A DNA stretch of 5,901 nucleotides from Pseudomonadota bacterium (lineage in GTDB: Bacteria; Pseudomonadota; Gammaproteobacteria; Acidithiobacillales; Acidithiobacillaceae): the NCBI GenBank assembly GCA_021818125.1, contig JAKAFG010000132.1, positions 1 through 5,901 on the forward strand, written 5' to 3'. Both the position numbers and the translations under genes were made by a program. The notes below the pieces were generated by a model. The model saw only the letters and a program-made list of their open reading frames with translations. It did not search any database and was not told where the DNA came from. Below, one piece after another: positions 1 through 5,901 of this stretch; positions within the stretch are counted from its first letter, which is position 1, and each line of letters begins with the position of its first letter.

Positions 1-181
1 TATTGCCTTGAAGGCGTACCCCGGCAAAATCACGGACGAAGAACTGGAGCAGGAGAAAGGTGGGAGCGGTTTGCGCTATTCTTTCGATATCAAAAATGGC
101 AAAGTCACCCATGAGGTAGGCGTCGATGCCAAAACCGGGGCCGTTCTGGAGAACTCCACCGAAGGCGCGCATCCGGATTGA
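1..181 (+). CDS. PepSY-domain protein, C-terminal part (5' end outside window)
   Basis: Only the last 59 codons are visible (reading frame from base 2, stop TGA at 179-181). The peptide reads as the second half of a PepSY domain: an A-x-x-PG-K-I turn near its start, an acidic helix (EELEQE), then a strand containing the Tyr-Ser-Phe-Asp-Ile segment and the ending V-G-V-D-A-K-T-G-A-V-L, which matches the usual PepSY pattern 'eV.VDA.tG.vl'. PepSY proteins are usually small, exported and periplasmic, and are linked to protease inhibition or envelope sensing; the exact role here cannot be read. The N-terminus and any signal peptide lie outside the window. The gene ends 89 bases before the response-regulator gene and is separated from it by a terminator, so it is probably a separate transcription unit. 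Genes of this kind are often found beside two-component systems, which makes a functional link plausible but unproven. Confidence 0.75.
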   Translation, partial: IALKAYPGKITDEELEQEKGGSGLRYSFDIKNGKVTHEVGVDAKTGAVLENSTEGAHPD

Positions 182-195
182 TCACCGGCATTGCG

Positions 196-230
196 AGAGC
201 CCCGCTCCCTTTTGAGGGGACGGGGTTTTT
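196..230 (+). terminator. Rho-independent terminator after the PepSY gene
   Basis: The stem pairs CCCCG (200-204) with CGGGG (221-225). After one C-A mismatch it continues T206-G219 and CCC (207-209) with GGG (216-218), closing a six-base loop TTTTGA (210-215). A run of five T follows directly (226-230), and the AGAG just before the stem can pair weakly with it. The position, 15-20 bases after the PepSY stop codon, fits a terminator of that gene and isolates the downstream operon. Confidence 0.85.
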
Positions 231-232
231 GG

Positions 233-248
233 GGTGAGCAAAGTCACC
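233..248. promoter_or_regulatory. Inverted repeat GGTGA-N6-TCACC, candidate operator
   Basis: A perfect 5-base inverted repeat (GGTGA at 233-237, TCACC at 244-248) with a 6-base spacer lies immediately upstream of a TATACT element and 22 bases before the regulator start codon. This is where an activator or autoregulatory site would be expected. Arms this short can occur by chance, and no known binding-site consensus was recognised. OmpR-family regulators usually bind direct repeats, which weakens the case that the adjacent regulator is the protein that binds here. Confidence 0.25.
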
Positions 249-253
249 GGGAA

Positions 254-259
254 TATACT
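254..259 (+). promoter_or_regulatory. Candidate -10 element (TATACT) for the efflux operon
   Basis: TATACT differs from the sigma70 -10 consensus TATAAT at one position. No good -35 lies 16-18 bases upstream; the closest is TTGGGG at 229-234 with a 19-base spacer, as would be expected of an activator-dependent promoter. A start point about seven bases downstream would give an almost leaderless mRNA for the gene beginning at 271, which argues for caution. This is nevertheless the only plausible promoter seen in the space between the terminator and the regulator gene. Confidence 0.3.
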
Positions 260-270
260 GGGACCATCTT

Positions 271-933
271 ATGCGCATTCTCCTTGTTGAAGATGACCGA
301 ATGATCGGCGAAGCCATCACGGTGGCTCTGCGGGATGCGGCTTATGCCGTGGACTGGGTGCGGGACGGCGAAACCGCATTGCGGGCCATCGGCAACCAGG
401 AGCACCAGGCGGTGTTGCTGGATTTGGGTCTGCCCAAGCTGGACGGACGCGATCTGCTGAGAAAGCTCCGGGCCACGGGCAACACCCTGCCCGTTATCAT
501 CATTACTGCCCGCGATGCGCTGGCGGACCGGGTCGATGGCCTGGACCTCGGCGCCGACGACTATCTGGTCAAACCCTTTGAAATGGATGAACTGCTGGCC
601 CGCTTGCGCGCCATCATCCGCCGTCAGGGCGGGCAGGCCACCCCGGTACTCAGCAATGGACTGCTGCAACTCAACCTGAGCACCCGTGAAGTGCAGCATG
701 GCGATGCACAGGTCCTGCTGACTGCCCGGGAATTCGCACTGCTGCAGGCCTTGTTGCTGCGCCCCGGCACCATTCTCAGCCGTGCCCAGCTCGAAGAGCG
801 CTTATATGGCTGGAATGAAGCCGTGGAGAGCAACACCATTGATTTTCTGATCCACGGCATTCGCAAAAAACTCGGTGCGAAGGTCATCAAAAATGTCCGT
901 GGGGCGGGTTGGATGGTTGCGCGCCAGCCATGA
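271..933 (+). CDS. OmpR/PhoB-family response regulator (QseB/PmrA-like)
   Basis: Cytoplasmic transcription factor of 220 residues, the normal length for the family. The receiver domain spans about residues 1-115 and has the full active site: acidic pair Asp8/Asp9, phospho-acceptor Asp51 in L-L-D-L-G-L-P, switch Thr79 in ITAR, Tyr98, and Lys101 in the K-P-F motif. A short linker leads to a winged-helix DNA-binding domain (about 128-218). It contains T-A-R-E-F-A-L-L, a recognition helix around 187-201 (S-N-T-I-D-F-L-I-H-G-I-R-K-K-L) and the wing motif R-G-A-G-W at 210-214, where most relatives have Tyr in place of Trp. The start is ATG 271: an in-frame stop lies at 235-237 with no alternative start between, although the Shine-Dalgarno sequence is weak (GGGA, 260-263). 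The gene overlaps the kinase gene by ATGA, so the two are made together. It probably activates its own operon and the pump genes; this is inferred from position. Confidence 0.95.
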   Translation: MRILLVEDDRMIGEAITVALRDAAYAVDWVRDGETALRAIGNQEHQAVLLDLGLPKLDGRDLLRKLRATGNTLPVIIITARDALADRVDGLDLGADDYLVKPFEMDELLARLRAIIRRQGGQATPVLSNGLLQLNLSTREVQHGDAQVLLTAREFALLQALLLRPGTILSRAQLEERLYGWNEAVESNTIDFLIHGIRKKLGAKVIKNVRGAGWMVARQP

Positions 934-2243
934 CACGTTCTCTGCAAGGCCGTTTGTCCGTCGGATTGAGCATGGCTATTGTGTGTATGGGTTTACTGGC
1001 CGGCCTGGCATCGTTCTGGCTCGCCTTTGATGAGGCACAGGAATACCAGGATGCATCCTTGCGGCAGATCGCGGTCCTGATCCCCCCGGAACATTGGCCG
1101 ACCGTGGAAAAGCCCGTTGCGACCCCTCTGGATGTGGATCCCGATGCGCGCATTGTGGTGCAAGCTTTAACGACATCCCAGCCGTTGACCGCACCTTTGC
1201 TCAGGCTTCCGATTCACCTGAGCAGCGGCTTCCACACTGTGGACGTGGCTGGCCAGAACTGGCGCGTCTTTGTCCGTCGGGTAGCGCCGGGTAAAAAACT
1301 CGCCGTTGCCCAGTCTACCGATGTACGCAGTGACGCCGCTTTCGATAGCGCTCTGCGGACCCTGATGCCACTTTTGCTGCTGGTGCCTTTGCTGATCGTA
1401 TTCGCCCGCCATCTGGTCCGGCGCAGTCTGGCACCCGTGCATGCCCTGGCCCAGGCGGCAGATGCGCAGAACGCAGAATATCCCGAGCCTTTACCGGCAA
1501 GCGAGGTGCCGGAGGAAATCGCACCCTTCCTGCGCGCCATCAACCGCCTGCTGGAACGGGTCAAGCTATTGATGGGCCAACAACGCCGTTTTGTCGCCGA
1601 CGCCGCCCATGAACTGCGGACACCTCTGACAGCACTCTCACTACAAGCGCAGAATCTGGAACGGGCGGAATCCTTCGTCGAATGCAAACAACGCCTGCTG
1701 CCTCTCAAAAGCGGTCTGGAGCGATCCCGTCATCTGCTCGATCAGTTGCTGAGCCTGGCTCGCCAGCAGGCGGCAGTGGCAGCGCATCAGCCGGTGGACC
1801 TTGCCGCTATCGCCCGTTTGGTGGTGGAAGATCTCTATCCGCTGGCGGAGCAGAAAAACCTCGATTTGGGCTTGGAGCTGCAGGGCGCGGTGTGGGTAGA
1901 GGGGACGGAGGCGGCGCTGCATAGCCTGATACGCAACGCCGTCGACAACGCCCTGCGCTATAGCCCGGAAAACGGTGAGGTGACCATCCGAATCCGTGGC
2001 GATGGCGAAGAGGGTGTCGTGGAAGTCATCGACAGTGGTCCGGGCATTCCTCCAGAGGAATCGCATAGAGTATTTGATGCATTTTACCGCTTGCCGGACA
2101 GCGCGGAAGGCGGTAGCGGCCTGGGTCTGACCATCGCTCGTCATATTGCCGATCAACTCGGCGGACGAATAACACTCAGCTCGCGGAGCGACCGGCAAGG
2201 ACTGGTTTTTATGTATCGACAGCGCCTTGTCACGTCTCCTTGA
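930..2243 (+). CDS. Sensor histidine kinase (QseC/TctE-like)
   Basis: Inner-membrane kinase of 437 residues that should phosphorylate the regulator encoded just upstream. TM1 lies at about residues 11-33. A periplasmic sensor of about 110 residues follows and includes a W-R-V-F ... V-A-Q-S-T-D-V-R stretch like the N-terminal sensor domain of TctE/QseC kinases. TM2 is at about 145-163 and is followed by a HAMP-like linker (R-S-L-A-P-V-H-A-L ... P-E-E-I-A-P-F ... N-R-L-L-E-R). The H-box is A-A-H-E-L-R-T-P-L with His227 as phospho-acceptor. The ATPase domain has the N-box (N-A-V-D-N-A-L-R-Y-S, key Asn340), G1 (D-S-G-P-G-I-P from Asp368), an F-box-like F-D-A-F-Y-R, and G2 (G-S-G-L-G-L, 395-400), so it looks fully active. 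The ATG at 930 overlaps the regulator stop as ATGA and is preferred over an in-frame TTG at 909. The sensor lacks the His- or Met-rich clusters expected of a simple metal sensor; the ligand is unknown. Confidence 0.93.
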   Translation: MTRSLQGRLSVGLSMAIVCMGLLAGLASFWLAFDEAQEYQDASLRQIAVLIPPEHWPTVEKPVATPLDVDPDARIVVQALTTSQPLTAPLLRLPIHLSSGFHTVDVAGQNWRVFVRRVAPGKKLAVAQSTDVRSDAAFDSALRTLMPLLLLVPLLIVFARHLVRRSLAPVHALAQAADAQNAEYPEPLPASEVPEEIAPFLRAINRLLERVKLLMGQQRRFVADAAHELRTPLTALSLQAQNLERAESFVECKQRLLPLKSGLERSRHLLDQLLSLARQQAAVAAHQPVDLAAIARLVVEDLYPLAEQKNLDLGLELQGAVWVEGTEAALHSLIRNAVDNALRYSPENGEVTIRIRGDGEEGVVEVIDSGPGIPPEESHRVFDAFYRLPDSAEGGSGLGLTIARHIADQLGGRITLSSRSDRQGLVFMYRQRLVTSP

Positions 2244-2253
2244 ATCATAAAAC

Positions 2254-2266
2254 ATGGTGGTACCAT
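2254..2266. repeat. Short palindrome ATGGT-GGT-ACCAT in the kinase-channel gap
   Basis: A perfect 5-base inverted repeat with a 3-base loop lies 11 bases after the kinase stop and 23 bases before the preferred start of the channel gene. It is too short, and has no T-run, to be a terminator. It could be a small mRNA hairpin or part of a protein-binding site, or simply chance. It contains an in-frame ATG at 2254 that could be mistaken for the start of the channel gene. Confidence 0.3.
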
Positions 2267-2275
2267 ACCCCTCAC

Positions 2276-2279
2276 GGAG
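2276..2279 (+). promoter_or_regulatory. Shine-Dalgarno GGAG that sets the channel gene start
   Basis: GGAG sits 10 bases before ATG 2290, with a further AGGG at 2283-2286. The upstream in-frame ATG at 2254 has no purine-rich sequence in a suitable place (CATAAAAC precedes it). This supports 2290 as the start. Confidence 0.65.
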
Positions 2280-2289
2280 CGAAGGGATC

Positions 2290-3672
2290 ATGTATTCGAT
2301 TTTTGAGAGATCAGGCTGGTGGCGCCTTGCTGTATTTCATGGGCGCATTGCCTTTCTGCTGCTGCCTCTGACGGGCTGCGCCGGCTACCACGCACAGCCC
2401 TTGCGCGATCATCTGCCAGCTATGGCGAAGGTGGAGCGGGAAATGGCTGCCGCCCTGCGCCACGATAATCCCGCCAGCGCCCAACCGGTAAACCTGCACG
2501 CGCCCCTGTCCGGCGAAGATCTCGGGGAAGTTGCCGTGTTGCTCAATCCGGACCTGCGGGCGATGCGGGCACAAATCGGCGTTGCCCAGGCGCAGGTCTT
2601 CGCGGCTGGCCTGCTGCCCGACCCGCAGCTTTCCCTGAGCGCCGACCTGCCCAGTAATGTGGCTGCTGGCTACACTAACGCCTACAGCATGGGGCTGAGT
2701 TGGAGTCTCGCCAGCCTGTTCACCCGCTCTGCGAATCTGCATATTGCCCGGGCGCAAGCGCAATCGGTGCAGTATCAGGTGGCCTGGCAGGAATGGATGG
2801 TGGCCAACCAGACGCGGATGCTGGCCCGGCAACTGTATTATCTGCAGAAGCAGGAGACCGTATCGCAAACGGCGGCGACTACTACGGATCAGCTCTACCG
2901 GATCTCGGTCCAGAATCTCCGGCTGGGAGATGCCACCATCACCACCACGGCGCTACGGCAAATCGCCTGGCTGGATAGTCAGGACCGCCAGTTGGCGCTG
3001 CGCCGGCAAGTGACCAGGGTGCGGCAGGATCTTAACAAAGTCATGGGGCTGCCTCCGGAAATGCATCTCGCCTTGCGTGCGCCGGAAATGCCGCGAAATC
3101 TTCCCGCCGCAGCCCGACTGGTTCCTCTCGCTGATACCCACAGGCTGGATTTGCTGGCGCTACGCGCGGGCTACCAGGCTCAGGAAGCGCGGGTACGGCG
3201 TGCCATTCTCGGTCAGTATCCGGGTTTCAGCATCGGTATCACCAGGGCGGCCGATACCTCGAATATCCAGACCATCGGCCCCAGCATCCATCTCGATATC
3301 CCGCTCTGGAACCGCAATCGCGGCGTTATCGCCGAGTCCGAAGCCACCCGTGCGCAATTACACACCGCCTACACCGCCCGCCTCTTTCAGACCCGCGCCG
3401 ATATCACCGCTCTGGTGGCCGATCTGCACCGGTTGCGTCAGGAAATTACCCCGCTGGAGCAGCAGGTGCCGCAATTGCAAAGCGCCGAGCAGCGACTGCG
3501 GGGTGCGGCGGTGGAGCATAATGTGACTTTGATCGATTATGAGGCGGTACGCAGTCAGGCCCTCGCCAAGAGCCTGCAACTGCTGGCCCTGAAGCAGGCT
3601 TATGCAGAACAGCAGGCGGCCCTGGAAATGGCGGTGGGCCTGCCCTGGCAACAATGGAGTAAACAGCGGTGA
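2290..3672 (+). CDS. Outer-membrane efflux lipoprotein, TolC/CusC family
   Basis: Outer-membrane channel component of a tripartite efflux pump, 460 residues from ATG 2290, close to the usual CusC/OprM length. A lipoprotein signal peptide has hydrophobic core I-A-F-L-L-L-P-L and lipobox L-T-G-C, with acylated Cys30. Two repeats of the outer-membrane-efflux domain are visible. Each begins with a helix and 'P' strand: N-P-D-L-R-A-M-R-A from residue 86, leading to L-L-P-D-P-Q-L-S, and R-L-D-L-L-A-L-R-A from 285, leading to Q-Y-P-G-F-S. Each ends with a similar turn: L-N-K-V-M-G-L-P-P from 248 and L-E-M-A-V-G-L-P-W from 445. The I-P-L-W-N-R-N-R-G motif (337-345) is typical of CusC/CzcC-type factors. 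An in-frame ATG at 2254 would add 12 residues without a Shine-Dalgarno sequence; no alternative start lies between 2290 and the lipobox. The stop overlaps the adaptor start (GTGA). Function is certain at family level; the substrate is not determined. Confidence 0.93.
   Translation: MYSIFERSGWWRLAVFHGRIAFLLLPLTGCAGYHAQPLRDHLPAMAKVEREMAAALRHDNPASAQPVNLHAPLSGEDLGEVAVLLNPDLRAMRAQIGVAQAQVFAAGLLPDPQLSLSADLPSNVAAGYTNAYSMGLSWSLASLFTRSANLHIARAQAQSVQYQVAWQEWMVANQTRMLARQLYYLQKQETVSQTAATTTDQLYRISVQNLRLGDATITTTALRQIAWLDSQDRQLALRRQVTRVRQDLNKVMGLPPEMHLALRAPEMPRNLPAAARLVPLADTHRLDLLALRAGYQAQEARVRRAILGQYPGFSIGITRAADTSNIQTIGPSIHLDIPLWNRNRGVIAESEATRAQLHTAYTARLFQTRADITALVADLHRLRQEITPLEQQVPQLQSAEQRLRGAAVEHNVTLIDYEAVRSQALAKSLQLLALKQAYAEQQAALEMAVGLPWQQWSKQR
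3656..3659 (+). promoter_or_regulatory. Shine-Dalgarno GGAG supporting the GTG start of the adaptor
   Basis: GGAG inside the end of the channel gene lies 9 bases before GTG 3669. It supports this non-ATG start, which is also the only start that includes the whole signal peptide. Confidence 0.65.
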
Positions 3673-4706
3673 CGCGACGGATACCAGAATGGCTATGGGG
3701 TGGCTTGGGACTAGGGCTCAGTATACTGGCACTGCCAGCGATGGCGGAGGTGTCGGCCCTGGTCCAGTTGACTCCCGCGCGGGTGATGCCCCTGGCAGAG
3801 CATTTGCGGGCTTACGGCACGGTGGAATTCGCGCCGGAGGGCGGTCGGACCTTGTCGCTGGAAGCGGAGAGTCTGGTCAGTCAGGTACTGGTGGCGAATG
3901 GCCAGCGGGTACATCAGGGGGAAGCGTTGCTGCGGGTAGCGCCTTCCATCAATGACCAGCTCCAGTTGCAGCAGGCGCAGATCGGCGTGCGCTTCGCCCT
4001 CACCGACCAGCAGCGCCTGGAATCCCTGCGCACCCGGCAACTGGCGACCAATGCTGAGGTGCAGACCGCGCAGCAAACCCTCGCCAAAGCGCAAGCCACC
4101 CTCCACGATCTACAGGCGCGTCTCAAGACCCTGCAAGCTGGTGTAGTGCGTGCGCCCATCAACGGCGTCGTCGAAACGGTATCTGTGCACCAGGGCGATC
4201 TGGTTCCCGCCGGTCAGCCTTTGCTGCGCCTCAGCACGGGCAACGCCCTGCGCATCGTGCTAGGTGTCGAACCGGAAGATCTGCCCCGCGTCAAAGTGGG
4301 CGACGCCGTGCAGCTCCGTCCCGTTTACGGCGATCAGTCCCCGTTATCAGGCGAGATTCAGCAGATTTATTGGCAAGTCGATCCTAAAACACGCCTCGCC
4401 CAGGTGGTCGTTCCCATGCCCGCTACCCCCAGTCTGCTGCCTGGGGCCATGGTCCGTGCGGAGATCGTCCTGGGACGCCAGAAATCTCTGGCTATTCCCG
4501 ACAGCGCTGTTTTGCAGCAAGGCGGCCGGTCCTATTGTTTTGTGGATGTCCGGGGTAAAGCGCAGCAGCGCTGGATAGAGACAGGCTGGCGCGAAGCGGG
4601 CTGGATTGCGGTCAGTAAGGGGTTGCAGGCCGGAGAGCCGGTGGTCAGCCTCGGCAATTATGAGTTACAGGATGGCATGGCCCTGCGTGTGGCGGGGAAA
4701 TCCTGA
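3669..4706 (+). CDS. RND-type periplasmic adaptor (membrane fusion protein)
   Basis: Periplasmic linker of 345 residues that joins the RND pump to the outer-membrane channel. An N-terminal signal peptide has R-R near the start, a hydrophobic core G-L-G-L-G-L-S-I-L-A-L and a likely signal peptidase I site after A-M-A (residue 26); it lacks a lipobox Cys. Domains in order: first half of the biotinyl/lipoyl-like sandwich (about 60-92, with V-L-V-A-N-G-Q-R-V-H-Q-G-E), a short alpha-helical hairpin rich in Gln, Ala and Leu (about 95-157), the second sandwich half (R-A-P-I-N-G-V-V, 161-168, through V-H-Q-G-D-L-V-P-A-G-Q-P), a beta-barrel (about 190-270, with V-K-V-G-D-A-V), and a membrane-proximal domain (S-L-A-I-P-D-S-A-V-L onward). 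No His- or Met-rich metal-binding stretch is seen, unlike some CusB/CzcB proteins. The start is GTG, overlapping the channel stop; the stop overlaps the pump start (TGATG). Confidence 0.92.
   Translation: MTRRIPEWLWGGLGLGLSILALPAMAEVSALVQLTPARVMPLAEHLRAYGTVEFAPEGGRTLSLEAESLVSQVLVANGQRVHQGEALLRVAPSINDQLQLQQAQIGVRFALTDQQRLESLRTRQLATNAEVQTAQQTLAKAQATLHDLQARLKTLQAGVVRAPINGVVETVSVHQGDLVPAGQPLLRLSTGNALRIVLGVEPEDLPRVKVGDAVQLRPVYGDQSPLSGEIQQIYWQVDPKTRLAQVVVPMPATPSLLPGAMVRAEIVLGRQKSLAIPDSAVLQQGGRSYCFVDVRGKAQQRWIETGWREAGWIAVSKGLQAGEPVVSLGNYELQDGMALRVAGKS
4694..4698 (+). promoter_or_regulatory. Shine-Dalgarno GGGGA for the RND permease
   Basis: GGGGA lies 7 bases before ATG 4706, inside the adaptor's final codons. 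With the one-base TGATG overlap it indicates translational coupling and fixes the permease start. Confidence 0.6.
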
Positions 4707-5901
4707 TGGGTGACTGGCTGCAGCGGCACCGCCGCTCCTTGTTGTTCATGCTGCTGGTATTGGTGCTGGCGGGCTTGTTGGTGGCGTTGAAAATGCCCGT
4801 GGCCCTGTTCCCGGATATCACCTTCCCGCGCATCGTAGTCTCCGCAGACTCGGGCAATATGCCTATCGGGCAGACCCAGGTCGCCGTCACCCGCCCGCTG
4901 GAGCAGGCCTTGCGGGCGGTGCCGGGGGTTCAGCGTATTCGCTCCACCACGGCCCGGGGTGCGGCGGAGATTTCCGTGCAGTTTGCCTGGGGCACCGATA
5001 TGACCTCGGCCTTGCTAGAGGTGGAGTCGGCCGTCAACCGGGTACTTCCGAAGCTGCCGCCCAATACCCGCTTCAGCGCCCGGCGCATGGATCCGACGGT
5101 GTTCCCCATTCTCGGTCTCTCCCTGACTTCCGATCGCCTTGACCCGGTCGCCCTGCGCCATTATGCGTATTACGATTTGCGGCCCTTGCTGCTGGCTGTC
5201 CATGGGGTGGCTCAGGTGGATATTCAGGGCGGTGCGCAGGCGGAATACCAGGTGATTGTCGACCCCATGCGTCTGCAAAGCTACGGGCTCAGCCTCGCCG
5301 ATGTCGAATCCGCTCTCGCCAACAGCAATATCATCACGGCCGTCGGCCGTCTCCAGCGCCATTACCGCCTTTACCAGATCCTCAGCGAAAGTCCCCTGAA
5401 AAATGCCCGGGATATCGGCCACACCATCCTCAAAACCGGTGCCGACGGCGTGGTGGATCTCAGTGATGTGGCGCAGATTCGCCCCGGCACCGTTCCCCAG
5501 TGGACCACCGTCACCGCCAACGGTAAACCTGCAGTACTGGTCAACATCAAGCAGCAGATCGGTGCCAACACGGTGGCGATTGATCACGCCATCCGCGCCC
5601 TGCTGCGACGGGATGCCGGCAGCATCCCGGCCGGAGTGAAAATCAGCACCTGGTATGACCAGAGCCAGTTGATCACAGCGGCCGCATCCAGTGTCCGGGA
5701 TGCCATTTTTATCGGAGCCGCACTGGCCGCACTGGTGCTCCTCGCTTTCCTCCGTAATCTGCGGCTGACCTTCATCGTTGCCATCGTCCTGCCCAGCGTA
5801 TTGCTCGCCAGTGTGGTGATTCTGTATGTGTTCCATCAGAGTTTTAACATCATGACCCTCGGTGGTATGGCGGCAGCGGTGGGGCTGGTGGTGGACGACG
5901 C
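4706..5901 (+). CDS. RND efflux permease, N-terminal 398 codons (cut by window edge)
   Basis: Inner-membrane proton-driven pump. About 40% of a usual 1,000-1,050-residue RND protein is present, running open to the window edge. TM1 lies at about residues 11-29, followed by the family motif M-P-V-A-L-F-P-D-I-T-F-P-R-I-V-V. The porter domain includes R-P-L-E-Q-A-L-R-A-V-P-G-V, S-T-T-A-R-G-A-A-E-I-S-V-Q-F and W-G-T-D-M, and D-I-Q-G-G-A-Q-A-E-Y-Q-V in the region that ends the first subdomain. TM2 (333-352), TM3 (354-377) and the start of TM4 (381 on) follow. The last readable residues are G-L-V-V-D-D, so Asp397 and Asp398 align with the AcrB Asp407/Asp408 proton relay. That argues for a hydrophobe/drug-type pump and against HME metal pumps, which carry D-G-A or D-A-A there. 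Position 46-53 reads S-A-D-S-G-N-M-P in place of the common Y-P-G-A. It is the last gene of the visible operon and presumably works with the adaptor and channel before it. Confidence 0.93.
   Translation, partial: MGDWLQRHRRSLLFMLLVLVLAGLLVALKMPVALFPDITFPRIVVSADSGNMPIGQTQVAVTRPLEQALRAVPGVQRIRSTTARGAAEISVQFAWGTDMTSALLEVESAVNRVLPKLPPNTRFSARRMDPTVFPILGLSLTSDRLDPVALRHYAYYDLRPLLLAVHGVAQVDIQGGAQAEYQVIVDPMRLQSYGLSLADVESALANSNIITAVGRLQRHYRLYQILSESPLKNARDIGHTILKTGADGVVDLSDVAQIRPGTVPQWTTVTANGKPAVLVNIKQQIGANTVAIDHAIRALLRRDAGSIPAGVKISTWYDQSQLITAAASSVRDAIFIGAALAALVLLAFLRNLRLTFIVAIVLPSVLLASVVILYVFHQSFNIMTLGGMAAAVGLVVDD

Noticed and set aside
909..929. TTG at 909 as the kinase start
   Set aside because: It would add seven residues inside the regulator gene without a suitable Shine-Dalgarno sequence. 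ATG 930 gives the standard ATGA overlap and a normal N-terminus before TM1.
2254..2266. Palindrome as a terminator between kinase and channel genes
   Set aside because: The stem is only five pairs, contains A-T pairs, and is followed by ACCCC and not a T-run.
2254..2289. ATG 2254 as the start of the outer-membrane channel
   Set aside because: No Shine-Dalgarno sequence precedes it and it adds an unusual Pro- and charge-containing stretch ahead of the signal peptide; ATG 2290 has GGAG at good spacing.
1641..2291. Minus-strand open frame of 216 codons opposite the kinase gene
   Set aside because: It covers the conserved DHp and ATPase motifs of the kinase on the other strand and resembles no protein family; a shadow of a real gene.
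5015..5836. Long open frame (273 codons) on the minus strand opposite the RND gene
   Set aside because: It lies entirely antisense to a clearly conserved RND coding region, has a low-complexity Asp/Gly/Gln-rich composition typical of the complement of GC-rich codons, and shows no recognisable domain.
1..5901. Search for CRISPR arrays, tRNA or rRNA genes, insertion-sequence ends, attachment sites or tandem repeats
   Set aside because: Nothing of the kind was seen. Apart from about 135 bases in two gaps, the window is filled by conserved coding sequence with uniform composition and no frameshifts or signs of recent transfer.

Overview
The window reads as bacterial chromosomal DNA from a Gram-negative proteobacterium. 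Base composition is roughly 60% G+C by eye. The genes encode an outer-membrane lipoprotein channel, a periplasmic adaptor and an inner-membrane RND pump, so the cell must have two membranes. Codon use and gene style would fit Acidithiobacillus or a related gammaproteobacterial lineage, but this is an impression and not a demonstrated assignment.

Layout, all on the + strand. Positions 1-181 hold the C-terminal end of a PepSY-domain protein, closed by a clear rho-independent terminator (196-230). A short gap (231-270) carries a candidate -10 element and a small inverted repeat. It leads into a tightly packed set: an OmpR/PhoB-type response regulator (271-933), a QseC/TctE-type sensor histidine kinase (930-2243), an outer-membrane efflux lipoprotein of the TolC/CusC family (2290-3672), a periplasmic adaptor protein (3669-4706) and the first 398 codons of an RND permease (4706 to the window edge). 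Three of the four junctions overlap by 1-4 bases. The only real gap, between the kinase and the channel, is 46 bases and holds a short palindrome and a good Shine-Dalgarno sequence. There is no gene-free stretch longer than about 90 bases.

The genes make sense as one self-regulated efflux unit: kinase and regulator sense an envelope signal and presumably control a complete tripartite pump. The gene order resembles metal-efflux loci of the cus/czc type. However, the pump fragment ends in a VVDD motif in TM4, the proton-relay Asp pair typical of drug/hydrophobe-type RND pumps, not the DGA or DAA patterns of the metal-exporting subfamilies. The substrate is therefore open. I see no mobile element, CRISPR array, RNA gene or clearly new system. 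The main points of interest are the substrate question, an atypical N-terminal porter motif in the pump, and the candidate control sites.
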